DNA of 64,000 nt from Prevotellamassilia timonensis. GTDB taxonomy: Bacteria > Bacteroidota > Bacteroidia > Bacteroidales > Bacteroidaceae. Location: the NCBI RefSeq assembly GCF_900106785.1, contig NZ_LT629845.1, positions 435,028-499,027 of the forward strand. Reading direction: 5' to 3'. The notes below the pieces were generated by a model. That model ran no database searches. It was given only the letters and a program-made list of their open reading frames with translations, and was not told the origin of the DNA. The position numbers and the translations under genes are program-made. Positions 26,622-36,800 of the stretch are shown here, in pieces (position 1 is the first letter of the stretch; each line of letters begins with the position of its first letter).

Positions 26622-27950
26622 ATGAAAAAGAAAAAGCGCAAATTCAAGCGTAGTTTCAAAATCTTTGTAGCAGTAGTCGTAGCCATAGTCGCTTTGCTCT
26701 GCATAAGCCGCTGCCGTGGGGGCAGTGAAAATGAAGGCAAATCCTTGCCCGAAAGCCGCATGCCGCATCTGAACGACTCGCTAACTAATGAAAAATCGAA
26801 TTTCGAGGGTGCGGCCGAGATGGACAGTCTCATTGCCAAATATCTTAAGCGTTGGGAGGTGAATGGCGCACAGTTGGCTGTGTCGCGCAACGACTCTCTG
26901 GTTTATGCCAAGGGATATGGTTGGGCAGAGAAGGAAAAGAACGACCCCATGCGTCCGTCTAATATTCTGCGTATAGCTTCTGTGTCGAAGCTGATTACAG
27001 CCACAGGCATTATGAAACTGCGAGAAAAGGGCAAGTTAAAGCTGACCGACCATGTTTTTGGCCCTCAAGGCATATTAAATGATACAGCTTACACCAATGC
27101 CATAACCGATAAACGCTATTTCGACATCACAGTTGACGACTTGTTGCGCCACAAAGCCGGCTTTACGCGATATGCTGGCGATCCCGTGTTTTCAACCCGT
27201 TATATTATGATGCAGAACCACTTGAGCGCACCGCCCGACCATCATGCGTTGCTGCAAATTGTGCTCAAGCGTCATTTGGGCTATCAGCCCGGGGGCGACA
27301 TGCAGAAGTATTGCAATATAGGTTATTTGTTGCTGTCGATGATTATCGAGAAACGTTCGGGCACAACCTACGAACAGTTCATACAGCGCGAGGTGCTGCA
27401 GCCGGCAGGTTGCTTTGGCTTCAAAATAGCTGGCAATTACTATAAAGACCGCCACCCTGGCGAGGTAAAATATTACATGCACAAGGAGGCCGAACCCATT
27501 CAAGAGTTTAACAACAGCGGCCGCATGGTGGTTAAGTGCTATGGCGAGAACGACATTACGGGTTCGGCAGGTGCTGGTGCCTGGTGCGCTTCGGCAGCCG
27601 AATTATGTCATTTCATTTCGGCCATTGACGGCGATGCGCATTATCCTGACATACTTACAGCGCAGTCGGTGCAGACAATGACCAAGGATATGGGTGAACA
27701 CCGCTTCTCAATAGGTTGGAATTTCACCCCAACGGGAAAGCCTTGGACGCGCACAGGTACGCTCTCGGGGTCAAGTGCACTGGTGGTGCGCTACCCCGAC
27801 ACCAACCAGTGTTGGGTGCTGATAACCAACACCAGCACATGGAAAGGCCAGGGGTTTGCCAAAGATACCATGGCCTTGTTTGAAAAACTCCGCCAAAAGT
27901 ATGGCACTTCCATGCGTCCGCTGGGTGTAGATTTTGCTTTCATCAAATAG
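26622..27950 (+). CDS. Beta-lactamase family (class C-like) serine hydrolase, membrane-anchored
   Basis: A 442-residue protein. An N-terminal hydrophobic anchor (IFVAVVVAIVALLCIS) after a basic start is followed by a serine beta-lactamase/PBP-like domain. The SxxK motif is in ASVSKLI (about residue 125) and YxN is in YCNIGYLLL. A KTG-like triad is not obvious, although HRFSIGW and GTLSGSSAL lie in the right region. Substrate cannot be told: peptidoglycan peptides, esters, or D-amino peptides are possible, and a resistance role should not be assumed. It is probably cotranscribed with the antiporter gene. Confidence 0.85.
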   Translation: MKKKKRKFKRSFKIFVAVVVAIVALLCISRCRGGSENEGKSLPESRMPHLNDSLTNEKSNFEGAAEMDSLIAKYLKRWEVNGAQLAVSRNDSLVYAKGYGWAEKEKNDPMRPSNILRIASVSKLITATGIMKLREKGKLKLTDHVFGPQGILNDTAYTNAITDKRYFDITVDDLLRHKAGFTRYAGDPVFSTRYIMMQNHLSAPPDHHALLQIVLKRHLGYQPGGDMQKYCNIGYLLLSMIIEKRSGTTYEQFIQREVLQPAGCFGFKIAGNYYKDRHPGEVKYYMHKEAEPIQEFNNSGRMVVKCYGENDITGSAGAGAWCASAAELCHFISAIDGDAHYPDILTAQSVQTMTKDMGEHRFSIGWNFTPTGKPWTRTGTLSGSSALVVRYPDTNQCWVLITNTSTWKGQGFAKDTMALFEKLRQKYGTSMRPLGVDFAFIK

Positions 27951-28200
27951 CCTCGCGCGCGCGTCCGGCATTTTATTGCCATTTTGTCTGCACTCTGCAC
28001 TAAACGTGGTAAACGTGCTGAAAATCAATGCGCTACGGCGTGTAGACAACTTCGATTCTTATCTACACTCTTGTCTGCACGCAGTTGTATTTGTCTGCAC
28101 GCAAAGATGGTGTGGCAGTGTTTATATGCACGCCATGTACAACAACCGCTGCACGTCATGGGCTTGCATGCACTATGGCAGTGTGAGGCGCAGCAAATGA

Positions 28201-28253
28201 TAACGGGAGGTAGTACCGACAGTTCGTCCGACTGTTTGTGCTACCTCCCGTTA
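28201..28253 (+). terminator. Strong rho-independent terminator
   Basis: A perfect 13-bp stem (TAACGGGAGGTAG with CTACCTCCCGTTA) with an inner ACAGT/ACTGT stem, followed by TTGTTTTTTCTT. It lies 250 bp after the hydrolase gene. Confidence 0.85.
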
Positions 28254-28525
28254 TTGTTTTTTCTTCCTTCCGTTTTTCTTCTCTTGCCTCTTGTTGTCGT
28301 GTTGTTAATTTGCAGATAATCGTGCAGGCATAGTGCAGACGGAGTGTAGATGGAATGCATCTTTGTATACACATCATAATGCAATGATAATCAACTATTT
28401 ATGTACGAAAGTGTAGAGTGTAGACAAAAATCGATATTTTAATTTACTGTTGGTAAAACATGAACTTGCACACACTATACGAAGCAAGGCGGTTAGATAA
28501 ATCCTTTATGTATGCAAAAATGAAA

Positions 28526-28562
28526 ACACTCTGGACTTAGTAAGATGCTAAATCCAGAGTGT
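28526..28562. terminator. Isolated hairpin in gene-free DNA
   Basis: A 10-bp perfect stem, ACACTCTGGA with TCCAGAGTGT, with no annotated gene within 280 bp. It could end a small RNA or be a relic. Confidence 0.4.
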
Positions 28563-28748
28563 AATTGATGTGCCTTTTGGAGTAGATGACTAATTTGTAA
28601 TAAGAAAAGATTCTTTTGTAATTTATGTTGAGGACTATTGATGGTTACTAATTTGCATTTAAGTGGATAAAATGTTTCATGTGTTGTGATAATATCCCGT
28701 TGTAGTGTCAATAGGCTCGCATTCATAGTTAAATATTGTATAATTCAC

Positions 28749-28758
28749 GGGGGGGGGG
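28749..28758 (+). repeat. Ten-G homopolymer upstream of the T9SS cargo gene
   Basis: An uninterrupted run of ten G, positioned where the -33 element should be relative to the -7 box at 28773-28780. Such tracts change length by slippage, which would alter promoter strength (inference). Confidence 0.75.
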
Positions 28759-28772
28759 TAAAATAATATAGT

Positions 28773-28780
28773 TACTTTTG
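28773..28780 (+). promoter_or_regulatory. Probable -7 box of the T9SS cargo gene
   Basis: TACTTTTG matches TAnnTTTG, 68 bp before the start codon. The 20-bp-upstream position falls on the G10 tract. Confidence 0.55.
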
Positions 28781-28848
28781 TCACAACGATAGTTTAATCA
28801 ATATTTTATAATTAAAGGTTGCGCCCGACACGTATCAGGGAAATAAAG

Positions 28849-30228
28849 ATGAAAAAGACATTACTTGTTGTTTCAGCACTTTCTGTAGCCTTGGCTTCAC
28901 AGGCACAAATTCTTAAACCAAAGTCAGAATTGGTTGGTATAGGGGACCCTGCGCCAGTAATGTTCACTTGTGATGGAAAGGGTCGTATGTATAATTACTT
29001 AGATACTGGCGAGAAAAGAGTAAAGATCTATGACGAAAATCTTGACGTTGAAAAGGAATTCGATTTGGTTCTGCCTAATGTGGAAACGTATTCAGTGACT
29101 AAATATCGCGAACTTTTGTGGAAAAACATGCCTCAATTTGACAAGGTGGTGGATCTTGCAGGCTATCCAACTGCAATAGAGAACATGACAGCAGATCAGA
29201 TACGTCGTGATATGACCGAATTAAACGAATACTACGAGCCGCGAAGACTATTTGGTAAAGAGGCCGTAATAACGGAAACTTCAAGAACCGCTACCTCTGT
29301 GTCTTTTGACATAAGTGTAAATAAAGATTCGTTGGAAGTAAGTAGGGATTATAACGGTAAGTTGACAGGTCACTATTACATAGGCAAAATCACATACTCC
29401 TTAGTGGATTCTTTGACTTTGAGTGGTGATAGGCAGCAATGCGGCAAATATTCTGGCACATTGAAATATTATGGGCCCTCTCTTACGGGTGCTTGGAAAG
29501 AGGCACCAGAGAAAAGTGATGTGCGAAGCTTTGATGTGAGTGCATTATATTTGCGCTACGATGACATGGTGTCACATTATGAATGCAACAATTTCTATAT
29601 TACACAAAACCTTTTTAATGCTGACAAAGCATATGAGTATGTCGTTCCTATATGCCAACAATCAGTTGAAAGAACAGTTGAAACAGATCTTGATGGTGAT
29701 GGAGAGGTCGACCAAATAGTGACATGGTATGACTATGCTTGTCCAGGGTTCAAGATAATGCAAGATAATGGAAATGTGGTTGCTACTGTAATGTTTGATG
29801 AAGGATATATTCTTAATCGATATGATAGGCACCTCAGTTTTGTTCATTTCGAGAATAAGAATTATATTGTTGCAGAAGTGGAGAAAACTGGGAGCGATGG
29901 TGAGACCGAGTACGTAAGTATATTCTATGCGATAACTCCTGGTGACGCTGCCTCAATTAAGGCCGTACGTACTGAACGCACTGGATTAAAAGCAACGCCA
30001 GAGTTCGCTCGCAAGAATGAAATGGTTGTCGTGGATTTTAGAGGAATAGAAAATGCCAAACTGCTGAGTGTGGTGAATGGTAATGGACAAACTGTAATGC
30101 AAACGCCAGTAGCTAATGGTCAGACATCTTACAGATTGAACACTTCTAACTTGCCAGCTGGTTTGTATGTGGTGAAGGTTGACAATGGCAAACGAATGAC
30201 TGAAAGTTGTAAAATCGTGGTGAGGTAA
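28849..30228 (+). CDS. Secreted protein with C-terminal T9SS type A sorting domain
   Basis: A 459-residue protein. The start at 28849 gives a clean signal peptide (MKKTLLVVSALSVALASQAQ); a longer frame from 28819 adds residues before it. The middle 370 residues match no family I recognise, although DLDGDGEVDQIVTWYD resembles a calcium-binding or FG-GAP-like Asp-rich loop. The last 75 or so residues (ending SNLPAGLYVVKVDNG and a short basic tail) are a Por secretion sorting domain, so the protein should cross the outer membrane by the type IX system and be attached or released. The base composition is more AT-rich than its neighbours. It stands alone with its own terminator. Confidence 0.85.
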   Translation: MKKTLLVVSALSVALASQAQILKPKSELVGIGDPAPVMFTCDGKGRMYNYLDTGEKRVKIYDENLDVEKEFDLVLPNVETYSVTKYRELLWKNMPQFDKVVDLAGYPTAIENMTADQIRRDMTELNEYYEPRRLFGKEAVITETSRTATSVSFDISVNKDSLEVSRDYNGKLTGHYYIGKITYSLVDSLTLSGDRQQCGKYSGTLKYYGPSLTGAWKEAPEKSDVRSFDVSALYLRYDDMVSHYECNNFYITQNLFNADKAYEYVVPICQQSVERTVETDLDGDGEVDQIVTWYDYACPGFKIMQDNGNVVATVMFDEGYILNRYDRHLSFVHFENKNYIVAEVEKTGSDGETEYVSIFYAITPGDAASIKAVRTERTGLKATPEFARKNEMVVVDFRGIENAKLLSVVNGNGQTVMQTPVANGQTSYRLNTSNLPAGLYVVKVDNGKRMTESCKIVVR

Positions 30229-30251
30229 GTTGCATCATCCATAAATAATTT

Positions 30252-30303
30252 AAGCCCTTAGTCGTAAGCAAGCGTTAATAGCTGTACTTATGGCTAAGGG
30301 CTT
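30252..30303 (+). terminator. Terminator of the T9SS cargo gene
   Basis: A perfect 10-bp stem, AAGCCCTTAG with CTAAGGGCTT, followed by TTG and further T, 23 bp after the stop. Confidence 0.75.
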
Positions 30304-30335
30304 TTGTTGAGCTTGGGGCTTATGTGGCTTTTGAA

Positions 30336-30606
30336 CAAGTTACTCAAGTTTCGGATTTGACAAGGGCGGGCTGAAGGCCCAATGTTCTTCATAGCCCAGG
30401 GCAAGCGAAGCGGCACCCTGGGTATCGCGTATTGAAGCAGTCGCGCCCTGTAAGGGCAAAAGTAAAAAGCTCTGTTACTTCTGCCCTTACAGGGCGTAAC
30501 TTTTGCATTCATATCAACCCAAGGTGCCGCTTCGCTTGCCCTGGGCTATGGAGAACATTGGGCCTTCAGCCCGCACTTGCTAAATCAGAAACTTCAATAA
30601 GTTACT
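30336..30606. repeat. Large nested palindromic element, about 270 bp
   Basis: The outer arms, about 90 bp each (30336-30423 and 30516-30606), are inverted copies with few mismatches, sharing segments such as GGGCTGAAGGCCCAATGTTC and CCCAGGGCAAGCGAAGCGGC. Inside them is a second pair (30443-30464 with 30475-30496, CGCCCTGTAAGGGC type). The right arm reaches the stop codon of the DUF1846 gene. It is GC-rich against an AT-rich gap. It looks like a non-coding repetitive element of the REP or MITE kind; short open frames on either strand are artefacts of the symmetry. Confidence 0.8.
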
Positions 30607-32065
30607 TTTTCAGCACAGGTTCGCAGGTCAAGTTGACACCCAGCTTTTTGAAGATTTTTTGGTCCACTTCACTCAGCATGACGGTGCAGTGTACCTGGCA
30701 GCCGCGCAATTTGGGCAACTGTTCGAGCGCCTTGCGGCAGTTATCATCGTTTTCAGACAAAACCGAGAGCGCCACAAGCACCTCATCGGTGTGTAAGCGG
30801 GGGTTGTGTCCGCCAAGGTATTGTATCTTGGTGTGCTGTATGGGCTCGATCATTGACTGCGGAATGAGTTTGAGTTGGTGGTCAATGCCTGCAAGGTGCT
30901 TCATGACATTGAGTAGCAAGGCAGCACTGCAACCAAGTAATTCGCTCGAACTGCCCGTAATGATGGTGCCATCTTCGAGTTCTATGGCCGACGAAGTGTG
31001 GCCAGTTTCCTTCAAGCGCTCTTTAGCTGCCGTAGTTGTGCGACGGTAGTCGGTAGTGATGCCGGCTTGATTAAAGAGGATTTGTATTTTGCTGATTTCG
31101 GCTTCGTTGCAAGCACCGCGGGCCATCTTGTTGGTGGCGGCGTAATAACGGCGTATAATTTCGTCCTTTGATGCTTCGCAGCAAGCCTCATCATCGCTGA
31201 TGCAAAATCCCACCATGTTAACACCCATGTCGGTGGGCGATTTGTAGGGATTGGCACCATAGATGCCCTCAAACAGCGCATTGAGCACAGGGTATATCTC
31301 AATGTCGCGGTTGTAGTTGATGGCTATTTTGTTGTAAGCCTCCAGGTGGAACGGGTCAATCATGTTGACGTCGTTGAGGTCGGCAGTGGCGGCTTCGTAG
31401 GCAATGTTGACCGGGTGCTTGAGTGGCAGGTTCCATACGGGGAAGGTCTCAAATTTGGCATATCCGGCTCTAATGCCGCGTTTATTCTCATTATATAATT
31501 GGCTGAGGCAAACAGCCATTTTGCCACTGCCGGGTCCGGGGGCCGTGACAATAACCAGCGGACGCTCGGTTTCAACATAGTCATTTTTGCCAAAGCCCTC
31601 GTCTGAAGCAATGAGCTTGACATCGTGTGGGTAGCCTTCGATCAGGTAATGGCAGTAGGTTTTGATGCCGTCACGTTCAAGTCGCTGCTTGAATTGTGTG
31701 GCAGCCGGTTGTCCGTTGTAGTGGGTGATGACTACAGAGCCAACCATGAACCCGCGGTTTTGGAATTCGCCTCTGAGTCGGAGTACGTCCTCGTCGTAGG
31801 TGATGCCAAGGTCGGCACGTTTCTTGTTCTTCTCAATGTCGGCGGCACTGATAACAATAACTATTTCAATGCTGTCGCTGATTTTTTGAAACATGCGCAG
31901 TTTGCTGTCGGGCATAAATCCTGGCAGTACGCGGCTGGCGTGATGGTCGTCAAACAATTTGCCGCCAAGTTCCAGATAGAGCTTGCCGTCAAATTGCGAA
32001 ATACGTTCTTTGATGTGTTCAGACTGAATGCGCTGATACTTTTCGTTGTCAAATCCTATTCTCAT
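30602..32065 (-). CDS. DUF1846 family protein
   Basis: A 487-residue protein of the DUF1846 family, recognised from MRIGFDNEKY at the start, ELGGKLFDDHHASRVLPGF, APGPGSGKMAVCLSQLY (a P-loop-like nucleotide-binding segment), DEGFGKNDY and LGGHNPRLHTDEVL. Family members are soluble and widespread in Firmicutes and Bacteroidetes, of unknown function with structural hints of nucleotide binding. Length and ends are normal. Its stop codon lies at the edge of the large palindromic element, which may act as its terminator. Confidence 0.9.
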   Translation of the reverse strand: MRIGFDNEKYQRIQSEHIKERISQFDGKLYLELGGKLFDDHHASRVLPGFMPDSKLRMFQKISDSIEIVIVISAADIEKNKKRADLGITYDEDVLRLRGEFQNRGFMVGSVVITHYNGQPAATQFKQRLERDGIKTYCHYLIEGYPHDVKLIASDEGFGKNDYVETERPLVIVTAPGPGSGKMAVCLSQLYNENKRGIRAGYAKFETFPVWNLPLKHPVNIAYEAATADLNDVNMIDPFHLEAYNKIAINYNRDIEIYPVLNALFEGIYGANPYKSPTDMGVNMVGFCISDDEACCEASKDEIIRRYYAATNKMARGACNEAEISKIQILFNQAGITTDYRRTTTAAKERLKETGHTSSAIELEDGTIITGSSSELLGCSAALLLNVMKHLAGIDHQLKLIPQSMIEPIQHTKIQYLGGHNPRLHTDEVLVALSVLSENDDNCRKALEQLPKLRGCQVHCTVMLSEVDQKIFKKLGVNLTCEPVLKK

Positions 32066-32585
32066 TTTGTGTACTTCGAGTTTGGTGCAAAGTTACGCAA
32101 AACATTATAGTAAACGGGAGCGGAATGCTTAAAATACGTGCGGGCGCCTCTAAAAAAGTTGGGTGTACCCGTTGGCGGAGTAATTTAACAGGTTGGCGAA
32201 TTGATGGGGCGACACGTGTGTTTGTCAGGTTTCTGCGTTCCTTATTCTTCTGTCTTTAACATAACAAAAAGTGCAGGACATACTTAGTCGTCAACCTGTC
32301 AATTCGTTATCTCGTCAGCCCAAAAAACGGTCAACGGGGTAAGCATGGCCTGAGTTGTGCGCATCGTGTGTCAATTACCTTATTGCAATCTGTAATATAC
32401 ATTTGGGGCGTTTTGTACCTTTTTCTGCACTAAAAATTACTAATGGGCACATTTTCAAGGAAAACTAACACACTGCATTCAGTTTTTTTGCCGTAACTTT
32501 GCACAAAGTTTATATTAGGGTGTAGTATGCACTGATGTAAACGGAAAGAAGGAAACACAAATAAAATACTTATAACAAACAACAC
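32066..32585. other. Gene-free leader region before the RND efflux operon
   Basis: About 520 bp with no gene. It holds a candidate -7 box TAACTTTG at 32494-32501, 85 bp before the adaptor start, and the diverging DUF1846 promoter must also lie here. An imperfect dyad (AACAGGTTGGCGAATTG near 32188 and CAACCTGTCAATTCG near 32293) may be an operator, but this is weak. No regulator gene is adjacent. Confidence 0.5.
32494..32501 (+). promoter_or_regulatory. Probable -7 box of the RND operon
   Basis: TAACTTTG matches TAnnTTTG. It sits 85 bp upstream of the first gene. The expected TTTG 20 bp upstream is not present. Confidence 0.5.
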
Positions 32586-33758
32586 ATGAAGAAAATCGCT
32601 TTATGGGTGCTTACCGCAGTGGTCTTGACCGGTTGCGGCAGCAAGTCAAAACAGATGGGCGAAGCCAGCAATGACTTTGCAGTAGAAACTGTACAAACCA
32701 CGTCGGCTGACTTGAAGACATCGTATCCGGCAACAATCAAGGGTATGCAGGATATCGAAATTCGTCCGAAGGTGTCAGGCTACTTGGTAAAACTGCTTGT
32801 TGACGAAGGTTCAACTGTTCGTAAAGGTCAGCCTTTGTTTTTGATTGATTCTGAACAATATCGTGCTGCGGTAAAGGCAGCTAAGGCTCAAATTCGTGTG
32901 TGCCGAGCCAATATTGCCACTCAAAAACTTACGGTGGAAAATAAGCGTATGCTCTTTAAGCAGAATATCATTTCGAGCTACGACTTGAAGATGGCCGAAA
33001 ACACTTTGGCTTCGTACGAGGCCCAGTTGGCATCGGCTGAGGCCCAGTTGCAGAGCGCACAGGACAACTTGCGCTGGTGTACGGTTACAAGTCCGGCAGA
33101 TGGTGTGGTGGGCTCAATTCCTTATCGTGTAGGTAGCTTGGTAAGTGCACAATCGGCCGATCCTTTAACCACCGTGTCAAACATATCAAAGATGTATGTT
33201 TACTTCTCAATGACCGAGAAGCAATTACTTGCCCTTACGCGTGAGGCCGGTGGCGTGAATGCTGCTATTAAGAAGATGCCTGCAGTGAGCCTTTTGCTTT
33301 CAGATGGTTCAACTTACAGCCAGAGCGGTACCATCAGTACTGTAAGCGGTGTGATAGACTCTTCAACGGGTTCGGTGCAGATGCGTGCTACATTTGACAA
33401 TGCACAGCACATTCTCCGCTCAGGTGGTACGGGTTCAATCCTTGTTCCTACTCATTCAAACGATGCCATCATTGTGCCACAGAGTGCTACATTTGATGTG
33501 CAGGACAAGAAGTTTGTTTATGTGTTGAACAACGATAAGACTGTTGCCACTCGCGAAATTACTGTGCTGCCGCAGAATGATGGTCAAACTTACGTAATAG
33601 CCTCGGGCCTCCGTTCGGGTGAGCGCATCGTAGTAGATGGTGTGAACCAGTTGAAGAATGGCCAGAAAATCAATCCTATTACGCTTGCTCAGCTCCGTGC
33701 TAACCAGAAGAAGGAACAGCAGGCCATGAAGGACGGCAAGATGCCGGGCGAAAAGTAA
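32586..33758 (+). CDS. RND efflux periplasmic adaptor (AcrA-type lipoprotein)
   Basis: A 390-residue membrane-fusion protein that bridges the inner-membrane pump and the outer-membrane channel. It starts with a lipoprotein signal (VLTGCG, Cys18), then a lipoyl half-motif (IRPKVSGYLVKLLVDEGSTVRKGQPLF is split around residues 60-85), a helical hairpin with ASAEAQL repeats (about 100-160), the second lipoyl half (TVTSPADGVVGSI), a beta-barrel and a membrane-proximal domain. It is first in a three-gene operon followed 104 bp later by the pump. The substrate cannot be read from the sequence. Confidence 0.95.
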   Translation: MKKIALWVLTAVVLTGCGSKSKQMGEASNDFAVETVQTTSADLKTSYPATIKGMQDIEIRPKVSGYLVKLLVDEGSTVRKGQPLFLIDSEQYRAAVKAAKAQIRVCRANIATQKLTVENKRMLFKQNIISSYDLKMAENTLASYEAQLASAEAQLQSAQDNLRWCTVTSPADGVVGSIPYRVGSLVSAQSADPLTTVSNISKMYVYFSMTEKQLLALTREAGGVNAAIKKMPAVSLLLSDGSTYSQSGTISTVSGVIDSSTGSVQMRATFDNAQHILRSGGTGSILVPTHSNDAIIVPQSATFDVQDKKFVYVLNNDKTVATREITVLPQNDGQTYVIASGLRSGERIVVDGVNQLKNGQKINPITLAQLRANQKKEQQAMKDGKMPGEK

Positions 33759-33862
33759 TAAAGGCTCAAAGCATAATCAAGTATAATAATATGTGCAGCA
33801 AGCGGATATAGGGCTTTGACTTGACAGCCGCTTGTTGTTTATCAATTAAATATATTAGCAAT

Positions 33863-36800
33863 ATGACACTTGATCGGTTTATTAACCGTCCGGTACTCTC
33901 TACCGTGATATCAATTGTGATTGTCATATTGGGTGTATTGGGTTTGGTATCACTCCCAGTTGTCCAATATCCTGACATCGCACCACCTACTGTGCAGGTG
34001 AGCACCACCTATACGGGTGCAAATGCGCAGACCGTGTTGAACTCCGTTATTGCTCCGCTCGAAGAGCAAATCAATGGTGTGGAAAACATGGACTACATGA
34101 CATCTACTGCAACCAATACAGGTGCTGCCACCATACAGATTACCTTTAAGATGGGTACTGACCCTGATATGGCAGCTGTGAATGTGCAGAACCGTGTGGC
34201 TAAAGCACAGGGTTTGTTGCCCTCGGAGGTAACGCAGGTAGGTGTGATTACACAGAAGCGTCAGAGTTCAATGTTGATGATTTTCTCTGTTTCGGATACA
34301 GAGGACCGCTACGATGAGGCTTTTGTTGAGAACTATGCAAAAATTAACATCATTCCGCAGATTCAGCGTGTAAAGGGTGTGGGTGATGCCATGGTGATGG
34401 GTGCCGACTATTCTATGCGTATTTGGCTCAATCCAGAGAAGATGGCAGAATACCACTTGATGCCTACGGACATCAGCGGTGTACTGGCTGAGCAGAACAT
34501 TGAGGCCGCACCTGGTAACATCGGTGAACGTGAAAACCAGACGTTCCAGTACACGTTGCGTTACAAGGGTCGTTTGAGCCAGGTTCCCGAATTTGAGGAT
34601 ATTGTGATCAAGGCTAATCCTGATGGTACGATTATTCACTTAAAGGATGTGGCACGTGTAGAACTTGGCCGTGTAAGCTATGGCTTCTCGGGTAAGGTTA
34701 ATGGTCACAAGTCAGTAACTTGTATGATTTCGCAGATGGCAGGTTCAAATGCAACTGAAATCATTCAGGACTGTGAGAAGTTGCTTGATGATGCACAGAA
34801 GGGCTTGCCTCAAGGCTTGAAGATTACTGTGGCTCAGAACGTAAACGACTTCCTTTTTGCCTCTATTCACGAAGTAATCAAAACCTTGATAGAGGCATTT
34901 ATCCTCGTGTTTATAGTGGTGTATATCTTCTTGCAGGATATGCGAAGCACCATCATACCATCTGTGGCTATTCCTGTGGCTTTGATTGGTACATTCTTTG
35001 CTCTGTATGCCATTGGTTTCTCGATCAACTTGCTGACACTTTCGGCCATGGTGCTGGCCATTGCCATTGTGGTGGATGATGCCATTGTGGTGGTGGAAGG
35101 CGTGCATGCCAAGTTGGATCAAGGTTACACGTCGGCACGAAAGGCTTCAATCGATGCCATGCGTGAGTTAGGCTCGGCCATCGTGTCTATTACGCTCGTG
35201 ATGATGGCAGTGTTTATTCCGGTGAGCTTCATGTCGGGTACCTCGGGCGTGTTCTACCGTCAGTTCGGTTTGACCATGGCCATTGCCATCGGTTTCTCAG
35301 CTTTGAACGCCCTTACGCTTTCGCCTGCCCTTTGTGCCATCTTGCTGAAACCGCACAAGGCACATGGTGAGGAGGAAGAATCGTTGAAACAACGCATGGG
35401 CACGGCTTACAAGGCTGCTGGCCGAACAATGTATCAGCGTTATGCCGAAAGCATTGGCCGCATACTTCATCCCAGTATCACTCTGATATTGGTTGTAATC
35501 TCTATCCTCGGCTTGATATTCGGTGGCTTCAACTTTGATTCGCACCCTGTCATCACTGTTATTCTTTCAATTGTAGCTATATTGGCCTTCATCGGTCTGA
35601 CTACGAAAAAATTCCAAAACTCTTTCGAGGCTTCGTTCGACAAGATATTGAAGTCTTACAAAAAGAAGGTGCTTATCTTCATTCAACGCCCTTGGCTCTC
35701 ACTCGGCTTTGTTGCTGGTAGTATTGCCTTGTTGGTATGGATGATGAATATCACGCCTACGGCCATGGTGCCCTCTGAAGATACCGGTACCATTATGGGT
35801 GTTGTAACCATGCCTCCTGGCACATCGCAAGACCGCACCGAAGCTTATCTTAACAAGGTAGACAGCCTCGTGCGTTCATGTCCGGCTGTTGAAATCAGCA
35901 CCATTGTATCGGGTTACTCGTTCATTGGTGGACAAGGTCCTTCGTATGGTTCGTTCATTATCAAGTTGAAGGATTGGGAAGAACGCTCTATGAAGGAGAG
36001 TTCAACCGTAATCTTTGCCAACTTGTATCTGCGTTCGCGTGACGTGTTTAAGGATGCACAGGTTCTCTTCTTCCAGCCGCCTATGATTAGTGGTTATGGT
36101 GTGACAAACGGTTTTACATTCAACTTGCAAGACCGTACCGGTGGCGACTTGAACAAGTTCTACCAGGTGGCTCAGACTTTCTTGGCAGACTTGCAGAAAC
36201 GTCCTGAAATCGAGTCTGCTCAGACGACCTTCAACACCAACTTCCCTCAATATACTATTGATATTGATGCGGCCAAGTGTAAGCGTGCCGGACTTTCGCC
36301 CAGGGATATCTTGACAACGTTGCAAGGTTACTATGGTGGTCTTTATGCTTCAAACTTCAACCGTTTCGGTAAGATTTATCGTGTAATGATACAGGGTGAA
36401 CAAGCCGATCGTGCAAACCTTGAGAGTCTGTACAAGATAAAGGTGCGTAACGGTAGCGAAATGGCTCCTATCACAGAGTTCATGACGGTAACCCCGACCT
36501 ATGGTCCTGACAATATCAACCGTTTCAATATGTACACCTCAATGTCTGTGAATGGTAACCCTGCATCGGGATATACTTCAGGTCAGGCAATTAAGGCTAT
36601 TGAAGAAGTGGCTGAAAAGAGTTTGCCTACGGGTTATTCGTTTGAGTTCTCGGGCCAGACTCGTGAGGAACAGCAGAATTCAGGCAGTTCCACTGGTATC
36701 GTGTTTGTGCTTTGCTTTGTGTTTATCTACTTGTTGCTTGCTGCCCAGTACGAAAGTTACATGTTGCCTTTCGCAGTGTTGCTTTCTGTGCCCTTCGGTT

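Larger units (their letters stand above)
27951..28748. other. Long gene-free region before the T9SS cargo gene
   Basis: About 800 bp with no supported gene; the short frames here look like chance. It starts with GC alternation (GCGCGCGCG) and three copies of TGTCTGCAC between 27987 and 28105. It also contains a strong terminator at 28201-28253 and an isolated hairpin at 28526-28562. Confidence 0.6.

Noticed and set aside
26622-27950. Beta-lactamase-family gene as an antibiotic-resistance gene
   Set aside because: SxxK and YxN are present, but the family is mostly esterases and peptidases, and the anchor and context give no sign of resistance.
30432-31049. Plus-strand 205-codon frame starting in the palindromic element
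   Set aside because: Arises from the repeat arm joined to the complement of DUF1846; composition is not protein-like.
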